Below are positions 39,131 to 46,595 of a stretch of DNA of 64,000 nucleotides, one piece after another. Under the pieces are notes generated by a model. That model was not told the DNA's origin and made no database searches. It was given only the letters and a program-made list of their open reading frames with translations. Location: NCBI RefSeq assembly GCF_000807775.2, contig NZ_CP047385.1, positions 992,001 to 1,056,000 of the forward strand. The letters run 5' to 3'. Position 1 is the first letter of the stretch. Each line of letters opens with the position of its first letter. This DNA comes from Pandoraea fibrosis. Its GTDB lineage: Bacteria > Pseudomonadota > Gammaproteobacteria > Burkholderiales > Burkholderiaceae. The position numbers and the translations under genes are program-made.

Positions 39131-40300
39131 CTAGTTTGGGTGTGAGTAGTCAGGGGTTCCGATTCGACTAAAGAATGTTCCAAGTCGCTCGACTAGTGAG
39201 GGCAAGAATTCGCCGGTCAACGCGGCCACTCGCACGCCAGGAAATTGGATGTTTTCATTCACAGGGCGTTCAACGAAGCGCACCTTGTCAAAGCGCACCA
39301 TAAATGGCCCCAAGGATCTGTCTGCAAGCTTCATTTGGGGCAGGAAGTGTAAGTTTGTCTTGCTTCGGTGCTGCGTGAATTTTCTTAGTTTCTCCTCCGC
39401 GGCTCCTAGTTTCTCCAACGGCTTTTTAGTATCTGTGCCTTCAGCTGCGGCAGCTGCCTCATACGCTCCCTTGGCGGCGTTGACTGCGTCAACTAGCGCT
39501 TGCCACTCCGCTGATACGTCCTCGCATACAGCGAGCTGAATGGTATCTCCGCGGGTCGCAGGGCGAGCGAGGTCGCATCGGGGTGTGATTACGATTTCGA
39601 GGCCGGCAGCGAATTGCAGAAGGTCGCCGGTGCGAAGACCGTCCCGTATTGGCGGTACAAAGTACCACTCCTCGGGGTGCGCGACCTGATTTCCTCGCTC
39701 TTGGAGTGTGGCGTAGACGTGCGAGGTGATATGACGAGTAATTGCGCTTTGAACCTGATTTTGGCTCGGTTGGTCGACGATCCAATTAGCCCAGCGAGGC
39801 CAAATGGATTTGGCGAAGATTTTCGCCATTTCACGGCGAATCGCCTCTTGCGCGGCTTGAATGTGCTCAAGCATGGGCGCTTGCTCCGTCAACCAACGCA
39901 TCACGGCATTAGTGCCATCGCCATCGTCGCCCCCCTTCACAAAAATACGGACAGACCCCCTCGCGTATTCTGGACTGTCGACCAACTTCGTTTCACCCGT
40001 GAAGGCTGCGACTGCGGCCATCTCTGCTTCCAGTATCTCTTTTAGAGCGTCATTGCCGTCAGTGTTTGGTGCGGCGTTGCCATTCTCCAACTGCAAACGA
40101 ATGTCGACAATGGCTGCATCGAAGTTGCTAGTTGCAATACACTTTCGGACATTAGTTAACGTAGATGCGAACTGAGCTTCAATAAAAAAGCCGTGCCCCG
40201 TGTCTTGGGTGTCGGCATTGTGCATATCAAATTGACGCTTCCATGAGTTTTGTTCGTCAATGTCATCTTCGACGATGAGTACTCTCATTTGAAAAGTCAT
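39131..40300 (-). CDS. Receiver-domain protein with unrecognised C-terminal domain
   Basis: A 389-residue protein. Residues 5-130 are a CheY-like receiver with the acidic pair Asp12-Asp13 in VLIVEDDID, the phosphoacceptor Asp66 in DAAIVDIRL, a Thr in AAFTGE and a Lys in RIFVKGG. An insertion rich in Asn/Asp follows the phosphosite. The remaining ~250 residues are not a known DNA-binding output; they contain PPIRDGLRTGDLLQFAAGLE and VITPRCDLARPATRGD and a helical Ala/Lys/Glu segment. It starts 18 bp after the GHKL gene with GGGGA before the ATG, so the two form an operon and probably a signalling pair. Confidence 0.75.
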   Translation of the reverse strand: MTFQMRVLIVEDDIDEQNSWKRQFDMHNADTQDTGHGFFIEAQFASTLTNVRKCIATSNFDAAIVDIRLQLENGNAAPNTDGNDALKEILEAEMAAVAAFTGETKLVDSPEYARGSVRIFVKGGDDGDGTNAVMRWLTEQAPMLEHIQAAQEAIRREMAKIFAKSIWPRWANWIVDQPSQNQVQSAITRHITSHVYATLQERGNQVAHPEEWYFVPPIRDGLRTGDLLQFAAGLEIVITPRCDLARPATRGDTIQLAVCEDVSAEWQALVDAVNAAKGAYEAAAAAEGTDTKKPLEKLGAAEEKLRKFTQHRSKTNLHFLPQMKLADRSLGPFMVRFDKVRFVERPVNENIQFPGVRVAALTGEFLPSLVERLGTFFSRIGTPDYSHPN

Positions 40301-40318
40301 TAAAAATCCCCGATTATT

Positions 40319-42514
40319 CTAATTGCTAACTGGAAACTCGATAATAAAAGTTACATCAGGGGAGTTTTCATCAAATCTTAGATCCCCCATGCTTGCGCGG
40401 CATGCCTCGCGTGCGATGGCGAGGCCAAGTCCCGTGCCATCTGATTTTAGGCTAGCCCCGGCCTGAAAGAGACGTGGAATGTAATTTTCATCGATAAGCG
40501 GACCATTGTTTGAAATTGAAACAAGAACATTTTTTTCGTTCTTCTTGCTTGTAATTATGATTTCCCCGTCTGGGTTGTTCTTTGTCGAAATCCAGTAAAT
40601 GGCATTTTCGACGATATTCATTAGGGCTGCCTGAAAATCCTCGATATAGCCATAGGCCTTAATATCTGAGGGGACGTCGAGTTCAATGCGAATGCCGTGG
40701 TCGGCCAAGGACGCTTCGAAGAGGTCGACTGATGCACCAATCGGATGAATTACCGAGAATTCCACGGGGCGACCTCTGCGCCGACCGGAAACTGGGTCGA
40801 GCTTCTTAAATAGACGACTAAGCCCTTTGGTTCCGTTATTCACAACCTCTATCTGGCTGGGAAATTGCTTTCTCGCAATCTCTCCCTTCTTGCTCGCGCC
40901 ATCTGTCACAAATTCAATGTTTTCGGCGAGAGCTTTTCCCGCGGTAGCCATCGGATTCAGAAGACGTCGTCCTTCGTGAATGACCTGTGCGACAACCAAG
41001 CCCAATGCGGCTCGTGATTGAAGAAGTTTCTGGTACTCTTCAATCTGATCTAACGAGCTGGTTAGTGCTGTTGAGTCCTTGGCAATAGCCTTCTCTATTG
41101 AGCCCCTGAATTCCACCGGGAGCTTGGCCACGGCTTGCGAGACTGCATGGAGAGCTGCAAGCGTTTTTGCATGGGAGACATCTGCCCGTGGGCGACGACT
41201 TAGTCCCGCCCGCTCGCGATACTCCAATCGACGATCTTCGGCATAAATCAGTACGTCGCCAACCAGGCGCTTTAGCCGTTCGAAGGCCCCGTTATGCTCT
41301 AACCCCTCGCGACTACTGCGTTCCACCAGCCTATTGGTGCCCTCAGAGCCAATGTAAATGCTGCCGGATACCTGAGATATACCCAATTTTTTAGACGGAT
41401 TTTGTACTCGCTGTCTCTCAAGTTCGAGCCAATCATTTTCTGGTTCGCCGTAAGGTCTGATTCTGAATCCGCTTCGAAAGATTGCGATGCCGGCGTAGTC
41501 GCTCAAGATCTTTCTGGCATCGCGAATTCCAATTTGTTCGAAGTTTAATCCCATTCTGGAAAAAAGAGCGGATACTGACTCTGCTTCTCGATCATAAATG
41601 TTGATGCGGACGTCAAAAGCTCCGCAGGGCTCTTCGTCTTCTCGAGGTTTCGAAGAGTTCATCTCCAGAGGTAACGGGTGATTGTCGCCCTTGCAAATGG
41701 TGAACGTTCCGAAAAATTGCCCATCCTCATCGAATCTACCTTCCAGGATATAATCGGCGATGTTGGATATTTCGAAGGGCCGTATTAAATTCGGATTTTC
41801 GACATCATCGGTATTCTGCAGGTGAGTGAAGTTAAGCTTTTCGAATAAATCTTTGCCGTCGAAACCGGTAGTGGATTGTGTAAAATCAGAGATATCGAGG
41901 TGAATATCAAATTGATCACCTGCTATGTTCGGTGATGCAACTCTTCTCAACTCACGAATCAACGATTCCAAGCGTTTTTTTGTCCAGGTATCGCGAGTCG
42001 AAGTGATTTCTAGACTCACTCCGGTTGGATGTGAACTTCCCTGCGGCAGATATCGCTGACTGACCGGAATGTCTATGTCATCGAGATAGTTTTCGGCGGT
42101 GAAAATATCCCAATCGACTGACAATTTAACTTCTTCTTTTCTTCCCGAAGCATCGACGGCGACTGACTTCAGTGCGGTAAATCTTCCGAGCCGTGATGCT
42201 GCGAAGCGTCCAATGCCCTTCGCTCCAAGTAGTCGTCGCCCGCGCGGACTTACGCATCTACGTAATTTTTCGTCGGTTGCCGGTTCGAACCAACCATTCA
42301 CGACCGTTTGAAGTGTCATACCGTGTCCTGAGTCCTGGACACTGATGGCACCTCTAGGGACCGCGTCGTTCGGTGGCGTGATCTTGATTACGACAAACGC
42401 TGAATCCGCATCGTAAGCGTTCTTCACTAGCTCAATAAGTGCTGCTTCGGGGCCGCTAATAAGTTGATCCCCGATCGTTCTTATAATTCGCGCGCGCGGT
42501 CTCAGCTTTGCCAT
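40319..42514 (-). CDS. Double-GHKL protein: MORC/HSP90-like ATPase fused to histidine kinase-like module
   Basis: A 731-residue protein with two GHKL ATPase folds. The N-terminal one is HSP90/MutL/MORC-like: N box EAALIELVKNAYDADS (residues 23-38), VQDSGHGM (59-66) and LLGAKGIGRFAAS (95-107). The C-terminal one is histidine-kinase-like, with an H box VIHEGRRLLNPM (His513), an N box LMNIVENAIYW, ISNNGPLI in the G1 position (usual Asp replaced by Asn) and GTGLGLAIAREACR. There is no membrane segment, so it is cytoplasmic. The next gene encodes a receiver. Related MORC-like ATPases are known beside restriction-modification systems, and a C5 methyltransferase lies here too. Its role is inferred, not known. 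Confidence 0.82.
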   Translation of the reverse strand: MAKLRPRARIIRTIGDQLISGPEAALIELVKNAYDADSAFVVIKITPPNDAVPRGAISVQDSGHGMTLQTVVNGWFEPATDEKLRRCVSPRGRRLLGAKGIGRFAASRLGRFTALKSVAVDASGRKEEVKLSVDWDIFTAENYLDDIDIPVSQRYLPQGSSHPTGVSLEITSTRDTWTKKRLESLIRELRRVASPNIAGDQFDIHLDISDFTQSTTGFDGKDLFEKLNFTHLQNTDDVENPNLIRPFEISNIADYILEGRFDEDGQFFGTFTICKGDNHPLPLEMNSSKPREDEEPCGAFDVRINIYDREAESVSALFSRMGLNFEQIGIRDARKILSDYAGIAIFRSGFRIRPYGEPENDWLELERQRVQNPSKKLGISQVSGSIYIGSEGTNRLVERSSREGLEHNGAFERLKRLVGDVLIYAEDRRLEYRERAGLSRRPRADVSHAKTLAALHAVSQAVAKLPVEFRGSIEKAIAKDSTALTSSLDQIEEYQKLLQSRAALGLVVAQVIHEGRRLLNPMATAGKALAENIEFVTDGASKKGEIARKQFPSQIEVVNNGTKGLSRLFKKLDPVSGRRRGRPVEFSVIHPIGASVDLFEASLADHGIRIELDVPSDIKAYGYIEDFQAALMNIVENAIYWISTKNNPDGEIIITSKKNEKNVLVSISNNGPLIDENYIPRLFQAGASLKSDGTGLGLAIAREACRASMGDLRFDENSPDVTFIIEFPVSN

Positions 42515-43047
42515 AGAGGGCTCTTCGTTATCCTAGGTTTTTCCGATGCCAGCATTGTTTGCGTGGGCTGGGCGAAACTATTTGCCCTATTGTAATGCTC
42601 GAATTTCTCTATGTGTAATCAGAACACCCAAATCCTGTCATGGATGTCCGCTAACCAGAATGTATGGGGGGGCCGTACGCTTATAGCGCTGCATCATCTT
42701 CGATGAGACGGGGATGGCGAAGAATAGGGGGGCGTGTGGCGGCAAGAGGGCTAGAGTATGCCGCCACCGATGTCGGCCATAATCGGATAGTTGAGTGTTG
42801 CCCTTCGGGGTGGAACTGTCGACTGAATGTCTATGGGGTGTTCGACCAATAGACCTCTATTGGCCGGAGCTGTGTGTAAATGCGGAAGTACTTGGTTATG
42901 AGATGTCGCTTGATTTGGTTGGGGGCTGCTGCGAAGCTAATGCAAGGCGATCTGATGGTCGACGGCTTGGACTTGAGCCTTCGGCGTGCGTTTCGCACAG
43001 TCTTGACTGAAACCGGCCGCATGAACATCTGTGGGGAGACGGATGCT
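42515..43047. other. Gene-free interval between GHKL module and AbiE-like pair
   Basis: In 533 bases there are only short frames (for example a 65-codon minus-strand frame at 42831-43028) with no ribosome binding site or recognisable family. The left part probably contains the GHKL promoter. The AT content is above that of the flanking chromosome. Confidence 0.45.
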
Positions 43048-43881
43048 CTATGCCTCGCCGAACAACTCCTCGAATCCTTCCTTGCAAAGCTTGAGCATTG
43101 CTTCGGGTTCCTTTTTATCAGGGGAAATCTCCGCCGCCTCGCGGATGACGTCGTTCATCTCAGAAAATAGTTCTTTGACGCCGTCACGAACGGACTTTTG
43201 CTGGTTGGGATGCTGCGTGTTCTCAAGTTTCTTCCAGATGGGGGCGAGGTCGGTCTCGATGGCCCCATTGAAAATCTGAAGTGTATCGTGGATATAGAGC
43301 ACATCCTGTGCGCGTTTTTTCCCGACCCGCTTGTCCCTGATCAGAAGCTTCTGGATCATAAAGCTCACAGGATTCGGCACTCTCAGATCCGCTACTGCCT
43401 CGCCCAATCCAGACTCATCCTTCGGGATGGTCACAAACCAAGGGTCGTAGAGCAGTACTTCTAGGTAGCGGAGCTTTTGTGCGACAACACCTGCGTGTTG
43501 TTCGGTGGCATCGTCTTGCAATACCCCATGCTCATCGCGTTTTTTTCCGCTGCCCGTGAGTGGCGTGAGGAACTCCGCGTAAAATCCATTCGTGCCGTCG
43601 CTTAAGTTATAACGCATGGCTGGTGGCCTGAACTCACCAGCAAGGTTCGGCTCCTCCGCGAATCCTGCTCCTGCCAAGGCCTTCTTGATATCACCTTCGA
43701 GAGGTTCGCGCTTGTCGTATGCTACATCTGCGTCTCGGGTGAAGATCGGAATGTGATCTGCCGTGTAAGCGCGCGGCTCATAGCGATAGAGTCGGAATGC
43801 CCAGCCACCAATGAAGACGATCTGCTTGCGCCATGGTTCAAGGGTCACCGCAAGTAGGCTAAATTCGGCTAGTTCGCTCAC
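43048..43881 (-). CDS. AbiEii-like nucleotidyltransferase (toxin candidate)
   Basis: A 277-residue protein from the GTG at 43881, which overlaps the upstream stop as GTGA and has GGGAG seven bases before it. The nucleotidyltransferase fold is indicated by VFIGGWAFRLY (Gly25-Gly26) and TRDADVAY with Asp50 and Asp52 as the metal pair, followed by the helical region LRVPNPVSFMIQKLLIRDKR. This is the pattern of AbiEii/type IV toxins that transfer nucleotides to tRNA or other targets. The partner upstream gene is AbiEi-like. Toxicity is inferred. Confidence 0.68.
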   Translation of the reverse strand: MSELAEFSLLAVTLEPWRKQIVFIGGWAFRLYRYEPRAYTADHIPIFTRDADVAYDKREPLEGDIKKALAGAGFAEEPNLAGEFRPPAMRYNLSDGTNGFYAEFLTPLTGSGKKRDEHGVLQDDATEQHAGVVAQKLRYLEVLLYDPWFVTIPKDESGLGEAVADLRVPNPVSFMIQKLLIRDKRVGKKRAQDVLYIHDTLQIFNGAIETDLAPIWKKLENTQHPNQQKSVRDGVKELFSEMNDVIREAAEISPDKKEPEAMLKLCKEGFEELFGEA

Positions 43882-45014
43882 ACTTTTTCTCCCGCGATCT
43901 TTGCCAGCACACCGTGCTCGAGTTCGGCCGCTTGCTCCGCACCGCGCCTCGGGTCTGCTGAAACGTCCAGCCATGTCTGGATGACGTCTGACACCCATAT
44001 CCCATCTCGCATCACTCGCCCACGAAGCAACGAATTGGGGTATGGGTGCTGTTTCAGAATGAAATCAGGCCGCTCGCCTTCGCGCGCCCGACGGAGGCCC
44101 CGCCAGTTTTCACTGGTTATGAGATCAGGCACCCACAACGTCGCTGTTGCGCCATTTACGTGCCCTACGCCGAGTGCGTGCGCGGCAGAAAACTGCCCCA
44201 GTGTTGCCCCCTCTTCCCGTTTGAGCGTCTTACGTAGCTGCTCCTCAGGCACGCCACTCGCGAGAAACTTCATTGGCACACTGACGGCCGGCTTCGCGTA
44301 TGCGGCCTTCCATCGTTGCGCAAGCTTGCGTCTTTGGATGATTCTCAGGTGCGGCGCGAACTCAACCAAATTCTCTTCCTTCAGGGCATTGACGAGACGT
44401 GTAGCGGTCATGACCGATACGTCAGCTTCGCGCGCAAGCTCGGTCGCTGTCCGATATGTCCTTTCTGGAGCGTTAATTAGGTTGTCGCGTTTGATGTCCG
44501 ACGCCAGCAACAGCTTGAGCATCCATTGGGCCAGATCGGAAAGAACGAGTGTTGGTGGTGCCGAATGGCTCATTCGCCGCATAGCTGCGCTCGGCTCGTT
44601 GGCTTCCAGACCAGGAAAATCAACATACAGCGGCGTGTCCGACAGGAGGGCGATCGGTTCGCCTTCACCATATGTATGCTGAAAATCCCGAACCTTGTTG
44701 ACGAGGGTCGGTGATGCAACGCCCACCCATAGGAGGACGGCTGGCCGAAACTTTTCTTCACTTGCGTTTGCGTGAGCGCGCGATTCAAGCAGTGCCTGCG
44801 AGAACAGCGGTATCACACGATCTGTTCGTCCCTCTGTCAGCGCTTTGAGTACGGCGTGGTACTTTTCACCATGAGGACTGGTCAGGACAAAATCTGCGCC
44901 CTTGTCATCCGCTCGGCCCTCCTCGATCTCCCAGCCCCCGTTCTCAAACAGCGTACGCACGGAGTCCCGCGCTAGGCGCTCGGCAGCTCTAGTTCTGAAA
45001 TGGTGGTTACTCAT
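43878..45014 (-). CDS. AbiEi-like HTH regulator/antitoxin
   Basis: A 378-residue protein. Residues 187-220 form a winged-HTH (TYRTATELAREADVSVMTATRLVNALKEENLVEF). N-terminal residues 20-100 look like a restriction-endonuclease-type fold (GWEIEEGRADDKGADFVLTS, then EKYHAVLKAL and PAVLLWVGVAS), perhaps degenerate. The C-terminal half resembles AbiEi antitoxin tails. It is the first gene of the pair and overlaps the nucleotidyltransferase gene by four bases. Four phased repeats just upstream suggest it autoregulates, as AbiEi antitoxins do. Confidence 0.65.
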   Translation of the reverse strand: MSNHHFRTRAAERLARDSVRTLFENGGWEIEEGRADDKGADFVLTSPHGEKYHAVLKALTEGRTDRVIPLFSQALLESRAHANASEEKFRPAVLLWVGVASPTLVNKVRDFQHTYGEGEPIALLSDTPLYVDFPGLEANEPSAAMRRMSHSAPPTLVLSDLAQWMLKLLLASDIKRDNLINAPERTYRTATELAREADVSVMTATRLVNALKEENLVEFAPHLRIIQRRKLAQRWKAAYAKPAVSVPMKFLASGVPEEQLRKTLKREEGATLGQFSAAHALGVGHVNGATATLWVPDLITSENWRGLRRAREGERPDFILKQHPYPNSLLRGRVMRDGIWVSDVIQTWLDVSADPRRGAEQAAELEHGVLAKIAGEKV

Positions 45015-45017
45015 AAT

Positions 45018-45088
45018 TCACTTGGCCGAGTTATTTAAGATGGCCATGTGAAATCACTTGGCCGCGTTATATCACTCGGCCATGTTAC
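45018..45088. promoter_or_regulatory. Four 18-bp-phased repeats upstream of the AbiEi-like gene
   Basis: TCACTTGGCCGAGTTAT (45018), TCACTTGGCCGCGTTAT (45054) and TCACTCGGCCATGTTAC (45072) are repeats, with a weaker copy containing TGGCCATGTGA at 45036-45052. Their GGCC cores fall at 45024, 45042, 45060 and 45078, exactly 18 bp apart. The array begins four bases before the gene start, a typical autorepression operator. Confidence 0.75.
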
Positions 45089-45417
45089 TCCCGTGCCACC
45101 CCACATGCAAGAAGATGACCTTTTTCATCGCTGATGTGTGCTAAGGCTGTGAGGCACGGTGACGAAAGTGCACCGAGTATCGTGCGAGAGATTGTTGGAA
45201 CGCCCAAGTCCTACGTCCAGAAGCTAGTGTGGACAGCGCCACAGTGCTGGCCGCGACAATAAAGCTCCGCGCTCTGAAATGAGGGGGACATCGGTGCCAT
45301 AGTTTGTCGCGCTCCTAGGATCGCCAGTGGTTTTGGGGCGAAGTAGGGGGCGGCAATGGCACATCAAAGCTCTGTCACTCCATTGATTTTAAAAGAGATT
45401 CATGGAATGGGGGAAGC
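45089..45417. other. Intergenic DNA before attR with a possible small ORF
   Basis: The only frame of note is a plus-strand 42-codon ORF at 45134-45262 with SIVREIVGTPKSYVQKLVW, which resembles a helix-turn-helix remnant of a transposase or regulator. It has no ribosome binding site. Nothing else is supportable. Confidence 0.3.
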
Positions 45418-45461
45418 GGTTAATAGCCTATCGGGGGTTCGAATCCCCCTCTCTCCGCCAC
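45418..45461 (+). repeat. attR: 44-bp direct repeat of the tRNA-Ser 3' end
   Basis: Identical to 27058-27101. It contains the T-arm, 3' acceptor strand and CCA of the tRNA but none of the 5' half, so it is not a functional tRNA gene. Confidence 0.93.
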
Positions 45462-45520
45462 TAGATTCCATGCGGGTTTCCGGGCAGTTCAGGAAACCGG
45501 TTTGTGTCATAGATCGGGTG

Positions 45521-45894
45521 TTATGTCATTCGACCCGGTTTCTTGAGCGGATTCACCCGCTCGGCTTTCCCTCGGTAGATATGTCGTGTTGTTCTGCTAT
45601 CAGCATGAGAGAGCAGGGCGCGCGCTTGCTCGAACCGTCAAGCGACCCCGCGTCACTCGCCGCCTTGGCGCGAATGTCATGCTCACCGAACGGCACCGTC
45701 ACCTTTGTTTCTTCCATGGCTCTGGCAATGAACTCCGCCCAGAGTGATTCCCATCCGACCGCACGTCCGTGTCCCTTCACGTAGCACTCGCCCTAGCGAA
45801 TGCAGGATAGCCAGCGCGATTTCGCGACAGGGTGAGCAGCCTGCACAGCCGCAACGGCCGTGCGTAGATCGTCGTTCCGGAGATATAACGTGCG
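45521..45894 (-). pseudogene. Decayed integrase C-terminal domain
   Basis: Minus-strand translation aligns with the intact integrase at 27184: RTLYLRNDDLRTAVAAVQ against RTLYQWTEELRRCVREAI, then GWESLWAEFIARAMEET and HDIRAKAASDAGSLD. After a frameshift near 45636 it continues RALLSHADSRTTRHIYRGKA. A stop codon interrupts it at 45793-45795. Catalytic HxxR, His and Tyr motifs are still readable. It lies just outside attR, where an older element's own integrase would sit. Confidence 0.85.
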
Positions 45895-46022
45895 CTCGCA
45901 GCACGAGCATGCTGTCGTCCGGCCACACCTTGTGTTCGATGCCGAGAGTCGAGAGTCGAGAGAACGTGAGACTGCGACTCATATCGCGCGCAGCCAGTCA
46001 TCTGCCGAATTTCGTCTTGCAT
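45895..46022 (-). pseudogene. Decayed DUF4224 gene fused to the integrase remnant
   Basis: Two frames joined by a shift read MQDEIRQMTG and then LGIEHKVWPDDSMLVLRAHV, matching the DUF4224 protein at 28281 (EELSELTG and MGIEHRVRPDGHVLVLRAHV). The shift lies at a tandem GAGAGTC repeat (45944-45960), a plausible slippage site. A deletion has removed the end of this gene and the first half of the integrase. Confidence 0.75.
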
Positions 46023-46053
46023 CGTGGCGTCAGCCGCCGGAGAAGGCGGGTAC

Positions 46054-46225
46054 GTGACGATTCGAGAAAAGCTCATTCACGCGCTCGGCGGCGGGGCGCC
46101 GATCATTGCGATTGCGCTTGCGGCGAACTTCGAGGGCGTGCGGCGCGAAGCGTATCTTGACGCGGTGGGTATCCCAACGATCTGCGACGGACATACCCAG
46201 GGCGTTAAGCATCGGGATGCGGGCC
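46054..46225 (+). pseudogene. Phage endolysin (GH24-type) N-terminal remnant
   Basis: From the GTG at 46054, preceded by GGAGAAGGCGG, the frame reads VTIREKLIHALGGGAPIIAI, then AANFEGVRREAYLDAVGIPT, then ICDGHTQGVKHRD. This is the start of a lambdoid/P2-type lysozyme with the catalytic Glu in FEGVRREAYLD. Similarity ends around 46225 and the frame runs into unrelated sequence. It is probably inactive. Confidence 0.7.
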
Positions 46226-46595
46226 ATCGCCAACGCGCTCGCTTCCGCCGCGAAGCCTGTCGGCCTGCAAAGGCTTCGGTATCAAGAAGACTCCAATTTT
46301 TCGCTCGTCGGCCTTTGCCGGAGTGTGGAAGATGCAGACAGATGTCGAATTCTCGGCGGAAATTCAAACGAAATCCCCAATTCTTCAAAGGATCGTTGTT
46401 CGCCTTTCTCATATTTTTGGGGCTGGCGTATGCTGGGCGGCGATGCGCCGGGGCACGAGAGACTGCTCATATATTTCTCTCAATTCATAGGGTCGGGCAC
46501 TCATGAATAAGAATCGGTTCCGCAAAGTCTTTTGCATCATCGAGGGGGAAAAACTCGCCGCCAATCAAAGAACTACTCTGGGAGAGAGGAACCCT

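Larger units (their letters stand above)
27058..45461. mobile_element. Integrated element: filamentous prophage plus defence-like cargo
   Basis: The element is bounded by identical 44-bp sequences at 27058-27101 and 45418-45461, each the 3' part of the tRNA-Ser gene including CCA. A tyrosine integrase lies at the left end, next to the intact tRNA. The left half encodes an inovirus (27184 to about 36500). The right half (36995-45014) encodes a methyltransferase-Vsr pair, a two-component-like GHKL module and an AbiE-like pair, and is visibly more AT-rich than the flanking chromosome. Size is about 18.4 kb, larger than normal inovirus genomes, so the cargo is either an acquisition by the phage or a composite of two elements. 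Confidence 0.88.

Noticed and set aside
42831-43028. 65-codon minus-strand frame reading MFMRPVSVKTVRNARRRLKS
   Set aside because: No ribosome binding site, no hydrophobic or domain pattern and highly basic composition; not enough support for a gene.
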